Origin: Candidatus Desulfopertinax cowenii
GTDB lineage: Bacteria; Bacillota; Desulfotomaculia; Desulfotomaculales; Desulforudaceae
Length of the DNA stretch: 64,000 nt
Assembly: GCA_001899445.1 (NCBI GenBank)
Contig: MPOA01000001.1
Span: 84,564 to 148,563, forward strand
Direction: 5' to 3'
The translations under genes were made by a program, and so were the position numbers. Positions 54,193 through 62,154 of this stretch are shown piece after piece. How positions within the stretch are numbered: position 1 is the first letter of the stretch; every line of letters begins with the position of its first letter. The notes beneath the pieces are model-generated. The model searched no databases. It was not told where the DNA came from and saw only the letters and a list, made by a program, of their open reading frames with translations.

Positions 54193-54654
54193 CTAATAAC
54201 CCCAGTCATACCCGAAGTCAGTGATACGCCACCCGGTGTCGGTCCGGGCCAGGTCCCACCGGCCTTCGCCGTAAAGCTCGGCGTTATCGGCCCAGTCCCG
54301 GAAGTAAAGATGCGCCCGCACCCGCGCCCGGTCACCGTCGATCTGAAACTCGATCCACCGTACGATCGACGCCGGGTTCACATTGTCCGTGCGCCACTGA
54401 CTTAAGACCTCCTCGGTGACCGCTTCCAGCGCCGGCGCAGTGTAGATTTCACCCAGAATACGTTCCAGTTCCTCGCGGTTCTGTGCCCGGGTGTACTCCA
54501 GGCACCCTACCGCTCGCTCAATTACCCGCTCGATTTCCTGTTCGTCCTCGGCCCGTGCGGTGTAATAACCCGCCTGCCCAAGAACCATGGGTCTAAACAG
54601 AACCAAAAGGCCAAGGCCGGCCAGAATTACCGCGTAAAGAAATAATCTTTTCAT
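54193..54654 (-). CDS. Secreted or membrane-anchored hypothetical protein
   Basis: 153 residues from ATG 54654. An N-terminal signal anchor (LFLYAVILAGLGLLVLF) precedes a helical segment (DEQEIERVIERAVGCLEYTR) and a C-terminal beta-type region (DRARVRAHLYFRDWADNAELYGEGRWDLARTDTGW in segments) that resembles the NTF2/SnoaL-like cone fold. That resemblance is visual only. Its stop faces the stop of the small basic gene at 54175. Confidence 0.65.
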   Translation of the reverse strand: MKRLFLYAVILAGLGLLVLFRPMVLGQAGYYTARAEDEQEIERVIERAVGCLEYTRAQNREELERILGEIYTAPALEAVTEEVLSQWRTDNVNPASIVRWIEFQIDGDRARVRAHLYFRDWADNAELYGEGRWDLARTDTGWRITDFGYDWGY

Positions 54655-54776
54655 CGGCTCACCCTGTAATATTTTACCAGCCCAGAACCCCAAAAGCTAC
54701 CGCCAAAGAAAGCTCATATCTGTCGAATTTCTGGAAATAAATAAATCTGGAGTGTGGAAGGAGGAGGTGTGCTCCC

Positions 54777-54962
54777 ATGGAGGGGAAATTCATGCAGTCC
54801 TGTATCGCCCACCTGCAAAGTACAGCCAACGATTTGCAGACACTGGTCGGCAGTGTCCCGAACCCGGCAGCCAAGGCGGAGCTGCAAAAGGCCTGCGGTT
54901 CAATCGACGCCTGTCTAAAACAGTGCCGCGCCGCACTTGATAAGCTTGGCCAGCCTGTCTAG
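54777..54962 (+). CDS. Small helical protein, first of a tandem related pair
   Basis: 61 residues; GGAGGAGGTG lies 9 bases upstream of the ATG. The pattern FMQSCIAHLQSTANDLQ...ACGSIDACLKQC forms two helices with four Cys. It is related to the next gene (FLRSCLEKCQIAAADLDNL...SLDQCLKHG), aligned without gaps through the core. The heptad-like spacing and 60-residue size recall DUF1657-type proteins of spore formers, but I cannot confirm the family. Nineteen bases separate the two genes. Confidence 0.7.
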   Translation: MEGKFMQSCIAHLQSTANDLQTLVGSVPNPAAKAELQKACGSIDACLKQCRAALDKLGQPV

Positions 54963-54981
54963 TAATGAGGAGGGTTAAACC

Positions 54982-55161
54982 ATGGCTCTGGAAAGCGAGT
55001 TCTTAAGATCCTGCCTGGAAAAGTGCCAGATCGCCGCCGCGGACCTGGACAATCTAAGTCGGCAGGTTGGGGATCCGGAGGTTAAGGAATACCTGCAGAC
55101 TGCGCGGCAATCCCTGGATCAGTGCCTCAAGCACGGCGAATTCGCCTTCAAACTGGTGTAA
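54982..55161 (+). CDS. Small helical protein, second of a tandem related pair
   Basis: 59 residues; GAGGAGGG lies 8 bases upstream of the ATG. It shares with its neighbour the N-terminal F-x-x-S-C-L/I helix and a C-terminal D-x-C-L-K element, with Val-Gly-Asp-Pro replacing the Val-Pro-Asn-Pro turn. A GGTCGTCGG...CCGACGACC inverted repeat (55165-55215) follows. The pair probably forms a two-gene operon of unknown role. Confidence 0.65.
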   Translation: MALESEFLRSCLEKCQIAAADLDNLSRQVGDPEVKEYLQTARQSLDQCLKHGEFAFKLV

Positions 55162-55164
55162 AAC

Positions 55165-55232
55165 GGTCGTCGGGCGCTTACTAACGGCGCAACGTTTGGC
55201 CCCCTTCCGACGACCGACGACCGACGACTGAC
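55165..55232. repeat. CGACGAC simple repeat and inverted repeat
   Basis: Three to four tandem copies of the 7-mer CGACGAC (55207-55228) face GGTCGTCGG at 55165-55173, so the transcript could fold into a hairpin. No T-run follows. Confidence 0.5.
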
Positions 55233-55238
55233 CACCGA

Positions 55239-55394
55239 TTACTGTTTGGTCCGGCGCCATTCCCTCCCTAATCGCTGCTCCACGAGCCGCGACTGGGGCA
55301 TACGTTCCCGGAGGCTCCAAAGCAGCCCAAACACCATCAAGCCCAAACCCAATACCAGCAAAGCCTCCCAAAAGTCCCGACCTGAACGCATCAT
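55239..55394 (-). CDS. Small single-pass membrane protein
   Basis: 51 residues from ATG 55394, 8 bases after AAGGGGAA. One membrane helix (ALLVLGLGLMVFGLLWSL) is followed by a basic tail (RLVEQRLGREWRRTKQ), which predicts a cytoplasmic C-terminus. Family not recognised. The next minus-strand gene upstream ends about 160 bases away. Confidence 0.6.
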   Translation of the reverse strand: MMRSGRDFWEALLVLGLGLMVFGLLWSLRERMPQSRLVEQRLGREWRRTKQ

Positions 55395-55557
55395 TAATTG
55401 TTCCCCTTGATCCCAGTCTATCCCCGGGAGGTACCTTTATGCGTATATCCCGTCAGCGCACCGCAAGCTGCCAGATCCACCGGCTGAACATCCACAATAA
55501 CCAGCACCACCGCCACAAAAATGATCACCGGATGCAGCCACGCTTGGGTAAACGCCG

Positions 55558-55815
55558 TCAGTTGCGTTCGTGGTCGTCATGACTGGGATACTCCAGGTCG
55601 AGCAGCTCGGTGTACTTGTCGGGAATCGGAACCACGTGGGTACTGGGTTCTTCTCCCGGGATGCTGATCTGAAACACGAGTTCGTACCCCTTTCCAGAGG
55701 CGCTCTTCCGGGGCCGCCATTGGTTTAGGATCATCCCCGGCGCGGTCATCGCAGCCAGAACGGTCTGGTCACACCAGCGGAAAAACTCCTCACGGATGGG
55801 GGAATAGAGCTCCAA
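55558..55815 (-). CDS. Hypothetical protein
   Basis: 85 residues from TTG 55815 with AAAGGAGG 8 bases upstream. Soluble mixed alpha/beta sequence (SPIREEFFRWCDQTVLAAM; KGYELVFQISIPGEEPSTHVVPIPDKY), with an acidic His-containing tail (YPSHDDHERN). Family not recognised. Confidence 0.6.
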   Translation of the reverse strand: MELYSPIREEFFRWCDQTVLAAMTAPGMILNQWRPRKSASGKGYELVFQISIPGEEPSTHVVPIPDKYTELLDLEYPSHDDHERN

Positions 55816-55903
55816 TCCGAACGCCTCCTTTACGAAATCAACGGGATGTACCTGCTTTCAACTCAAGGGGAACACGGGGCGCCGCCGGCACCCGGTTTCA
55901 CCG

Positions 55904-55984
55904 TCAGCCCCCCCGAAACTTGCGCAGAGTCCAAAAGACGGCGAAGCCAACGGCAAGAACCAGGAGAATCTCTGTGATCTGCAT
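55904..55984 (-). CDS. Possible 26-residue membrane peptide
   Basis: ATG 55984, weak SD (AAAGG). One hydrophobic helix (ITEILLVLAVGFAVFWTL) with a basic C-terminus (RKFRGG). Size and form match small bacterial membrane peptides, but chance cannot be excluded. Confidence 0.35.
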   Translation of the reverse strand: MQITEILLVLAVGFAVFWTLRKFRGG

Positions 55985-56109
55985 CAAAACAACCCTTTCC
56001 TTGAACTATTACGCACGACAGTCATCAACATCTAAAGGTATTTTACCAGTTTGGCACCCGAAACTCCAAACTTATTCTCCAATCCGCCCCCGCTGGTACC
56101 GGATCATCT

Positions 56110-56245
56110 AACCCGGGACCTCGGAAATGAGGAAACACAAGCCTTCTAAATTTTTCCCGCCGGGGAGAAGGAACTCTCCACTTGCGTTGGAGGGGCGGCG
56201 AGCTCTGGACTTGCCGGCCCTTCGGTTAAACCGAAGGCCTTTTGT
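56110..56245 (+). ncRNA. Possible structured leader with intrinsic terminator
   Basis: Upstream of the 70-residue protein lie several complementary segments: CCTC...GAGG (about 56113-56126), GGAGA...TCTCC (about 56164-56179), CGCCG...CGGCG closing over it, and an alternative CCTTCT...AGAAGG pairing. A terminator, CCTTCGGTT...AACCGAAGG then CCTTTTGT (56219-56243), follows. Competing pairings before a terminator suggest attenuation or a riboswitch. No known class was recognised. Confidence 0.35.
56216..56243 (+). terminator. Intrinsic terminator 80 bases before the KLPRNK-repeat gene
   Basis: CCTTCGGT-TAA-ACCGAAGG followed by CCTTTTGTATT. Confidence 0.7.
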
Positions 56246-56324
56246 ATTGGTTACTAGAACGCGGCAGTTTATCGCCTCCCTTATCGGGGCATTCTATAGT
56301 GCAAACAGTAAGAGGAGTGGTGAA

Positions 56325-56537
56325 ATGTCTCCCAGGAATAAAAAACTACCCAGGAATAAAAAACTACCCAGGAATAAACAGGCTCGCGAAACCGAACCGG
56401 GAGTGACCGCGTCACCGATTGTCAGTCTCAATGAAACTGGCCTTAGAGAGGGCGCCCTTGGGGTACCCGAAGTCGGAAACCTCGACACTGCCGAAATGAT
56501 CCCCGGGGGAAAAATGCAAAACCGAAAAAGACGTTGA
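56325..56537 (+). CDS. Small basic protein with KLPRNK repeats
   Basis: 70 residues from ATG 56325, 7 bases after GAGGAG. The N-terminus has three PRNK units encoded by an 18-base tandem repeat, followed by a mainly neutral segment (TASPIVSLNETGLREGALGVPEVGNLDTAEMI) and a basic end (NRKRR). Composition would suit nucleic-acid binding or a spore component, but there is no recognised family. A perfect hairpin follows the stop. Confidence 0.6.
   Translation: MSPRNKKLPRNKKLPRNKQARETEPGVTASPIVSLNETGLREGALGVPEVGNLDTAEMIPGGKMQNRKRR
56337..56377. repeat. 18-base tandem repeat in the small basic gene
   Basis: The unit CTACCCAGGAATAAAAAA occurs twice in full with partial copies on both sides; each unit codes KLPRNK. 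Copies are nearly identical, implying recent expansion. Confidence 0.85.
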
Positions 56538-56582
56538 TTTCGGCTGCCCGCCGCGTTAACCGGCTCCATAGGCTGCTCAAGT

Positions 56583-56614
56583 TAACGCCCCCGGTTTCCT
56601 GACCGGGGGCGTTA
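56583..56614. terminator. Bidirectional hairpin between convergent small genes
   Basis: TAACGCCCCCGG-TTTCCTGA-CCGGGGGCGTTA, a perfect 12-bp stem, between the stops at 56537 and 56639. Confidence 0.75.
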
Positions 56615-56638
56615 CACTTAAACTTAAACTGACCTGCA

Positions 56639-56854
56639 CTACTTTTCCTTTTCGCCCTGGGATTCCTGCTTGTCGCTCCACGCTCCAAGACCCAGGGATT
56701 CCTTGGCCGCTTCCCAGGCGCGGGCGATCACGTTCGGATCTTCATCCTTCTTACCCTCCGCGCGCTGTCCACCCGGAATAAAGTCTCCCAGGTCCTGGTA
56801 CTCTAAATCGCCCTTTTGTTTTTGGTTCTCCGCCTTCGGATCTTTGAAACCCAT
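56639..56854 (-). CDS. Small charged hypothetical protein
   Basis: 71 residues, ATG 56854 with GAGGTGA upstream. Very hydrophilic and probably disordered (DPKAENQKQKGDLEYQDLG), with one helix (NVIARAWEAAKESLGL) and a Gln/Glu/Lys tail. Small, Lys/Glu/Gln-rich proteins of this kind are common among spore or stress components, but no family match was recognised. Confidence 0.6.
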   Translation of the reverse strand: MGFKDPKAENQKQKGDLEYQDLGDFIPGGQRAEGKKDEDPNVIARAWEAAKESLGLGAWSDKQESQGEKEK

Positions 56855-57048
56855 ATGCTTATCACCTCGGTTCTAGCATGCACCCGGGACGTGTTGAATA
56901 TACGATTGTGTCGTTTCCGAAAGCGTTTTCTTTTTTCAACGAGGTGGTCTGTTTTCTAAAACTGCCGCCACCGCCCAACCTGTACCAGGAGCTGCTATCT
57001 TACAAACACGGCCGGTTGGCGAGCTGGAATGAACTGATAAGACAAATA

Positions 57049-57072
57049 CCCCCGGAGGATTCCGGGGGTTTT
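57049..57072. terminator. Hairpin downstream of 57089-57421
   Basis: CCCCCGGA-GGAT-TCCGGGGG followed by TTTTGG on the plus strand and TATTTG on the minus strand. Confidence 0.65.
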
Positions 57073-57088
57073 GGTCCGCGGGTGGCCT

Positions 57089-57421
57089 TTATTGTTCTAC
57101 TACCTCTACTGCACCCGACTGTTCCATTATTGACCGCACCCTATCGCCGGAATGCTTGGGTGTTTCCACAGCCACAATAATGCCTTCCTTACCCTTGAGG
57201 CCTTTAACACCCTGCGCAAAAGCCCCTGTCTCTCCCCAACGTATACTCTCGCGCTCCGTCTGTACCAGTAGTACATCCTCCAAGACTTGTTCCGGACTGT
57301 CCCACAGCTCTTCGGCAAAGTCGGTAATCACCATGTCCTTGCGGTCAAAGCCCGCTTTCCTCAGGCTGTCAACAAGGAAACCAACCTGCCTTCGATCGGG
57401 CAATCTGGCTATCAGCCGCAA
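57089..57421 (-). CDS. Hypothetical protein
   Basis: 110 residues from TTG 57421, 8 bases after GGAGGTGG. The frame is open to 57499, but that part overlaps the tRNA terminator. Sequence LRLIARLPDRRQVGFLVDSLRKAGFDRKDMVITDFAEEL suggests a ferredoxin-like alpha/beta fold, and the second half contains GKEGIIVAVETPKHSGDRVRSIMEQSGA, resembling the repeat of the same type (as in general-stress 17M-like proteins). Function unknown. Confidence 0.65.
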   Translation of the reverse strand: MRLIARLPDRRQVGFLVDSLRKAGFDRKDMVITDFAEELWDSPEQVLEDVLLVQTERESIRWGETGAFAQGVKGLKGKEGIIVAVETPKHSGDRVRSIMEQSGAVEVVEQ

Positions 57422-57481
57422 CCTGTCCACCTCCACGGTTAGCTTAACCGGGGAACGTGACGTGTAATCCTGGTGGCCAAA

Positions 57482-57519
57482 CAAAAACCCGCGAGTCACT
57501 AATTTCTAAGGCTCGCGGG
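57482..57519 (-). terminator. Terminator of the Gln-Glu tRNA pair
   Basis: On the minus strand CCCGCGAG...CTCGCGGG followed by TTTTTGTTTGG. Confidence 0.85.
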
Positions 57520-57529
57520 ATCAATTTCC

Positions 57530-57605
57530 TGGTAGCCCCAACGGGACTCGAACCCGTGTCTCCACCTTGAGAGGGTGGTGTCCTGGACCGCTAGACGATG
57601 GGGCC
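57530..57605 (-). tRNA. tRNA-Glu (anticodon CTC)
   Basis: 76 bases, acceptor GGCCCCA/TGGGGCT (one G-U pair at 1-72), discriminator A, encoded CCA; anticodon loop CTCTCAA. Confidence 0.96.
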
Positions 57606-57621
57606 ACGTATGGTAGCATTT

Positions 57622-57695
57622 TGGCTGCGGGACTAGGATTCGAACCTAGACAACGTGATCCAGAGTCACGTGTGCTACCGTTACACCATCCCGCA
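57622..57695 (-). tRNA. tRNA-Gln (anticodon CTG)
   Basis: 74 bases, acceptor TGCGGGA/TCCCGCA, discriminator G, encoded CCA; anticodon loop CTCTGGA. First gene of the pair with tRNA-Glu. Confidence 0.97.
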
Positions 57696-57713
57696 GCGCT
57701 TACCGCGAATGCT

Positions 57714-57742
57714 ATTATAGCATATTGGTTCTCGACCCGCAA
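57714..57742 (-). promoter_or_regulatory. Promoter of the tRNA Gln-Glu pair
   Basis: Minus-strand TTGCGG (57737-57742) and TATAAT (57714-57719), 17-base spacing. Confidence 0.85.
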
Positions 57743-57806
57743 GTTATTAATTTCCGCCCCCTGTCACCTGCTAAATTTGTACACTTCCCCGGTTTTCGCC
57801 TCTCCC

Positions 57807-59312
57807 CTAAAACGGCTTATTCATTTTTGCTCCGGACAGCACAAATGACTCGATCCAATCAATCGCCCGGTCGATCCGGGCCAGGCACTCTTCTTTCCCC
57901 AGGGTGGCGATGATGTCGAAAAGTCCGGGTCCCACCGTACGGCCGGACAGGGCCAGCCGGGTCGGGTGGATCAGCGCACCGCCCGGAATCCCCAGTCTTT
58001 CGATTACTTGCCGGTAGGCTTTTTCCGTCTCCTCCACCGTGAACCGGTCCTCGGCCACGCCGGCCAAAGCCTCACACCCCCGCGCCAGGATATCGATAAC
58101 CCCAGGCTTGGAGAAGTGCTTGCGTACACCCTTTTCCTCGTATTCATAGTCGGAACGGAAAAAATACGTGGCGGCATCGCGCAGTTCAACAAGGGTGTGG
58201 ATACGGCTGCGCACCGCTTCCACCACGCGAGATAGGTAGTCAACCTCTGCCGCACTCGGATCCCTACTCACGTACCCGGCCTCCTGCATGAACGGCAGGA
58301 CGGCTTCCACCACCCGCGGCAGCGGCAGCGAGTTCAAATACTGCGCGTTCAGCCAGGTCAGCTTGCGCACGTCGTAGATGGCGGCGTGCTTGGAAACCGC
58401 GTCCAGGGTGAACAGGGACTGGATCTCTTCCAGGGTCATCTGCTCCCGCTCATCCCCGGGCGACCAGCCCAGCAGGGCCAGGTAATTGACAATCGCCTCG
58501 GGCAAAAAGCCGTCCGTGCGGAATTCCTCCACCGCGGTGGCCCCGTGGCGTTTGGACAGCTTCGAGCGGTCCGGAGCCAGAATCATCGGCACGTGCGCAA
58601 ACTCGGGCAGATCATAGCCGAGGAGCTGATAAAGCACAATCTGCTTGGGCGTGTTCGACAGGTGTTCTTCGGCCCGGATAACGTGCGTGATGTTCATTGC
58701 GGCGTCGTCAACCACGCAGGCAAAGTTGTAGGTCGGCCCACCGTTTGACTTCTGGATGATGATATCGTCCAGAGTGGAATTGTCGAAGCTGACCTCACCC
58801 CGGATCAGGTCCCGAACCACGGTTGTCCCGGTTCTGGGCATCCGCACCCGCAACGCCGGGCGGATACCGGCAACTTCCTTGGCCCGCCGGGTGGCCTCGT
58901 CCAGTTCACAGCAACGCCGATCGTAACGTGGTACTTCCCCCCGTTTCCGGGCCTCCTCGCGTTGCCGGGCCAATTCCTCCGGTGTGCAGTAACACCAGTA
59001 GGCGTGGCCGTTTTCCAGCAGGCGTTGCGCCTCCTTCCGGTAAAGTTCAAAACGCTCCGACTGGCGATACGGCCCGTATGGCCCGCCCCGGTCCGGACCC
59101 TCGTCCCAGTCCAGCCCCAGCCAACGCAGGCTTGACTGGATTTGAGTTACAGCTTCCTCGATGTTGCGCCCGGTATCGGTGTCCTCCAGGCGCAGGACGA
59201 ACACTCCCCCCTGCCTCCGGGCAAAAAGCCAGTTAAAAAGCGCGGTCCGGGCGCCCCCGATATGGAGACTACCGGTGGGACTAGGTGCGAATCTGACCCG
59301 TACGGTAAGCAT
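57807..59312 (-). CDS. gltX: Glutamyl-tRNA synthetase
   Basis: 501 residues. HIGH motif as SLHIGGARTALFNWLFA near residue 16, KMSKS as SKLSKRHGA near 250, and a CWC-type region (YWCYCTPEEL, YDRRC) that may bind zinc. It charges tRNA-Glu; with no glutaminyl-tRNA synthetase visible, it may also misacylate tRNA-Gln for amidation by GatCAB, as in most Firmicutes (inference). It lies directly above the tRNA Gln-Glu pair on the same strand. Confidence 0.95.
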   Translation of the reverse strand: MLTVRVRFAPSPTGSLHIGGARTALFNWLFARRQGGVFVLRLEDTDTGRNIEEAVTQIQSSLRWLGLDWDEGPDRGGPYGPYRQSERFELYRKEAQRLLENGHAYWCYCTPEELARQREEARKRGEVPRYDRRCCELDEATRRAKEVAGIRPALRVRMPRTGTTVVRDLIRGEVSFDNSTLDDIIIQKSNGGPTYNFACVVDDAAMNITHVIRAEEHLSNTPKQIVLYQLLGYDLPEFAHVPMILAPDRSKLSKRHGATAVEEFRTDGFLPEAIVNYLALLGWSPGDEREQMTLEEIQSLFTLDAVSKHAAIYDVRKLTWLNAQYLNSLPLPRVVEAVLPFMQEAGYVSRDPSAAEVDYLSRVVEAVRSRIHTLVELRDAATYFFRSDYEYEEKGVRKHFSKPGVIDILARGCEALAGVAEDRFTVEETEKAYRQVIERLGIPGGALIHPTRLALSGRTVGPGLFDIIATLGKEECLARIDRAIDWIESFVLSGAKMNKPF

Positions 59313-59406
59313 TGCCTCGCTCCTTACCGCTGAAATTGGAATCTGTTCGACAGCTTCTGAATTCTGGATTCCGACTCCCGAATTCTGACTCCTTAATTAT
59401 AGTGCC

Positions 59407-59928
59407 TTATTTTGCCTCGTGTAAAGCTTCGGGTCGCTCCAGCGCCAGCAACCGCTCTTTCCACTCCCGTCCGCCGGTAAAACCGCCGAAGGAACCGTCG
59501 GAACGCACTATCCGGTGGCACGGCACCACCACGGGGGTCCGGTTCGCTCCTAGGGCGTTGCCGACCGCCCGCGCCGCCCGGGGACTGCCCACCGCCCGCG
59601 CCAGTTCCCCGTAGGTGCTGGTACGGCCGAAAGGCACCGCGCGGCACGTCTTTAGTACCGCCCGCACAAACGGGCTGTAGCCCGACCAGTCCAAGGGCAC
59701 GTCCGGGAAAGCGACCCTCAGCCCGGAAAAGTAAGCTTCCAGGCGGGTACGCAACAGCTCGTCCAACGAATCACCGGGCGGCACCACCTCGCCGAGCGCG
59801 GCAAGCGCCCGCAGCCGGGCCACCACTTCTTGTTCACCGGCCTGCGGCAGGGTGAGCGCCCAGAGCCCGGCGTCCGTCCGGCAGTATCCGACCCAGCCGG
59901 CCGAAAGCCGGATAATTATGCTGATCAC
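59407..59928 (-). CDS. ogt: Methylated-DNA--cysteine S-methyltransferase
   Basis: 173 residues from GTG 59928, which lies 8-9 bases after AAGGGGGG; GTG 59937 is an alternative. The active-site motif PCHR (VVVPCHRIVRSDG) is near residue 128, the DNA-binding helix-turn-helix in RTSTYGELARAVGSPRAARAVGNALGANR, and the C-terminal GGREWKERLLALE. It transfers the methyl group of O6-methylguanine to its own Cys in a suicide reaction. The N-terminal domain is present but diverged. Confidence 0.93.
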   Translation of the reverse strand: MISIIIRLSAGWVGYCRTDAGLWALTLPQAGEQEVVARLRALAALGEVVPPGDSLDELLRTRLEAYFSGLRVAFPDVPLDWSGYSPFVRAVLKTCRAVPFGRTSTYGELARAVGSPRAARAVGNALGANRTPVVVPCHRIVRSDGSFGGFTGGREWKERLLALERPEALHEAK

Positions 59929-59982
59929 CGGTGCCACCCCCCTTATTCCAGGTCATTCGCAACCTACGGACCGACTTCACCA

Positions 59983-62154
59983 TTAAACTTCGATTATCAC
60001 CCGCAGATCCCCTTCCTTGCGAAGCAGGTAACAGTGGGTGCCTTCCCGGCTACGGGTAAATCCCAAATCCACCACCCCGCCCCGTACCCGCAGGTTCTCC
60101 AGCTTCAGCTCCCGCAGCCAGGCCGGCAGTATCGGTTTTTTGATCTGCAATCCGTCTTCGGAACAGCTCAGGCCGAGCATGGCCTGCAGGAACATAAACG
60201 TGCTGCCGATCGCCCAGGCCTGGGGATCACAGGCGATCGGGTACCGGACCGGTCCTCCGGTGGGGCGCCGGGTAAAACCACAAAACAGTTCGGGCAGGCG
60301 ATAGTAAGGGAAATGCAGCGAGGCCTCGTACAGCCTGGTAAACAGGTGTTCAAGCTGGCTGAGGAAACCGTATCGACGCAAGCCCACGGCAATGATGGCG
60401 TTGTCGTGGGGCCAAATCGAACCGTTGTGGTAACTCATCGGGTTGTATGGTTTCTCCCATTTGCTCATAGTCCGGATGCCCCAGCCCGAGTACATGTCGG
60501 ACTGAAAAAGCCGCCGGGCCACCTTGCCGGCGGCATCCGGATCGAGAATTTCCGTAAAAAGGCAGTGTCCCATGTTGGACACTACCGTGGCAACCGGTTC
60601 TTTCCGCCCGTCCAGGGCGAAAGCCAGGCAATCTTTGTCCGGCATCCAGAAATGACGAGTGAAACGTTGTTTTAGATCGCGAGCCTCCATCCGCAGCCGG
60701 CAAGCGCCGTCCTCATCCCCCAGTTCCGCCAACAGTCGGGCCCCGTGTTCCAGGGCTAGGTACCAGTACGCTTGAACCTCAACCAGGGCGATGGGAGGCT
60801 CCGCCAGCTTCCCGTCCGGATGCACCACGGCGTCCCAGGAGTCCTTCCAGCCCTGGTTGGTGAGACCGCCTTCCACCTGGCCGAGGTACTCCATGTATCC
60901 GTCCCCATCCCGATCACCATATTCCCGGCACCAGGACAAGGCGATCTCCAGGGCATCCCGCATTTCTTCCAGCAGCCCCCGGTCCCCGGTCCAGGCGTAG
61001 TACTCGCCCAGGAGGATCACGAAGAGCGGCGTGGCGTCGATCGAACCGTAATAGGGAGTATGCAAGATCTCACCGCAGTTGGCCATCTCCCCGCGCCGCA
61101 TCTCGTGCAGAATCTTGCCGGGTTCAACCTCGCGGCTTTCGTCCACTTCGCGCCCTTGGTGACGGCTGAGAAAACGCAGCGTGTCCCGGGCAATATCCCC
61201 GTTCAAAATCAAGGTCTGCCAGCCGGTGATCAGGGCGTCCCGACCGAAGGGGGCGGCATACCAGGGTATCCCGGCCTCCACGATCCGGCCGTCGGAATAA
61301 GCGGTGTACAGTGCCCGCAGGTCGGTCACGGACCGTTCCAGGCTGTGGTTGAACACCTCGTTATCCGTCACAAACCGGGTGCACTGACGTTTCCACTTCC
61401 GGTACTCGTTGGCCTGGTCCACGGCGGTGGACACAAAGGACATTTCCAGACCCCGCCCGGCAGGCAGTGCCCGCGTGGCATCTCCCTCGTCGAGGTCCGT
61501 TACCGGCTGGATCAACCAGGTAAGATGCACCTTGCGCTGCGGGGGTAACGTAAGGTGGAAGGTACAAAGCGCTCGGTCCGCTTCAACCCGCATCCCGGCC
61601 GGCGGTAGGTCGAAAACCACGCGGCAGCCCCGGACGATCTCATCCAGGCCGCGGTACCGCAGAGTGAAGGATTTACTGGACTTCACCGGCTCCAGGTGAC
61701 TTCCCCGGCGGGGACGGTCGGTGCCCCTGATCTCGAAAATATCACGAAAATCGGAGCCGATCAGCACCCGGAGGGTGAGCGTGACCTCAAAAAGGTTGTA
61801 ATTCACCAGGCGCAAACGCTGGTAAAGGGCGTGCCGCATTACCCGCAGCAGGCGCAGGTGGATGGTCTGCAGCGGTATCACCCGATCGCCGGCGCGCAGC
61901 TCGGCGTTGGTCAGTTCGATCTGACTGAAATGGCTACCGCGGGTCGCGGAGGACAGCAGCACGGGCCTGGCATCGTTAATGAAGTGCTCCAGGCAGCTCA
62001 GGAAGCGGGTATCCCGGTAGTACAGCCCTAGCCCGGCGAGGTTACCTTCCGGAACATCCCCGTCGGGCAGGGTGGTCAGAAACAGGTCCCCTTCCTTGAG
62101 CACCTCAAAGGAAGATTCCTCGATTTCCCGGGGTGCGATCCGTAAGTCAAGCAT
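59983..62154 (-). CDS. Amylo-alpha-1,6-glucosidase / glycogen-debranching-type enzyme
   Basis: 723 residues from ATG 62154, which overlaps the glycosyltransferase stop by 8 bases; the longer frame upstream is antisense-type. An N-terminal GDE_N_bis domain (about 1-220, YYRDTRFLSCLEHF) is followed by an (alpha/alpha)6 catalytic region with WYAAPFGRDALITGWQ, DATPLFVILLGEYY, GLTNQGWKDSWD and NGSIWPHDNAIIAVG. Conserved Asp/Glu in GRD and WKDSWD are likely catalytic. Substrate is inferred to be alpha-1,6 branches or trehalose-like storage sugars. It is coupled to the GT4 gene. Confidence 0.9.
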   Translation of the reverse strand: MLDLRIAPREIEESSFEVLKEGDLFLTTLPDGDVPEGNLAGLGLYYRDTRFLSCLEHFINDARPVLLSSATRGSHFSQIELTNAELRAGDRVIPLQTIHLRLLRVMRHALYQRLRLVNYNLFEVTLTLRVLIGSDFRDIFEIRGTDRPRRGSHLEPVKSSKSFTLRYRGLDEIVRGCRVVFDLPPAGMRVEADRALCTFHLTLPPQRKVHLTWLIQPVTDLDEGDATRALPAGRGLEMSFVSTAVDQANEYRKWKRQCTRFVTDNEVFNHSLERSVTDLRALYTAYSDGRIVEAGIPWYAAPFGRDALITGWQTLILNGDIARDTLRFLSRHQGREVDESREVEPGKILHEMRRGEMANCGEILHTPYYGSIDATPLFVILLGEYYAWTGDRGLLEEMRDALEIALSWCREYGDRDGDGYMEYLGQVEGGLTNQGWKDSWDAVVHPDGKLAEPPIALVEVQAYWYLALEHGARLLAELGDEDGACRLRMEARDLKQRFTRHFWMPDKDCLAFALDGRKEPVATVVSNMGHCLFTEILDPDAAGKVARRLFQSDMYSGWGIRTMSKWEKPYNPMSYHNGSIWPHDNAIIAVGLRRYGFLSQLEHLFTRLYEASLHFPYYRLPELFCGFTRRPTGGPVRYPIACDPQAWAIGSTFMFLQAMLGLSCSEDGLQIKKPILPAWLRELKLENLRVRGGVVDLGFTRSREGTHCYLLRKEGDLRVIIEV

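Noticed and set aside
55435..55557. Hydrophobic minus-strand frame (HPVIIFVAVVLVIVDVQPVDL)
   Set aside because: Looks like a membrane helix, but an in-frame TGA lies just upstream and there is no start codon before the helix other than a GTG inside it.
56878..57180. Plus-strand 100-codon frame (KLPPPPNLYQELLSYKHGRLASW)
   Set aside because: Some protein-like sequence, but no SD, and it reads straight through the hairpin at 57049-57072 into the opposite gene; not convincing.
59335..59400. GAATTCTG / GACTCC short repeats upstream of gltX
   Set aside because: Only two imperfect copies in a short spacer; could be a dispersed repeat family, but this window shows no further copies.
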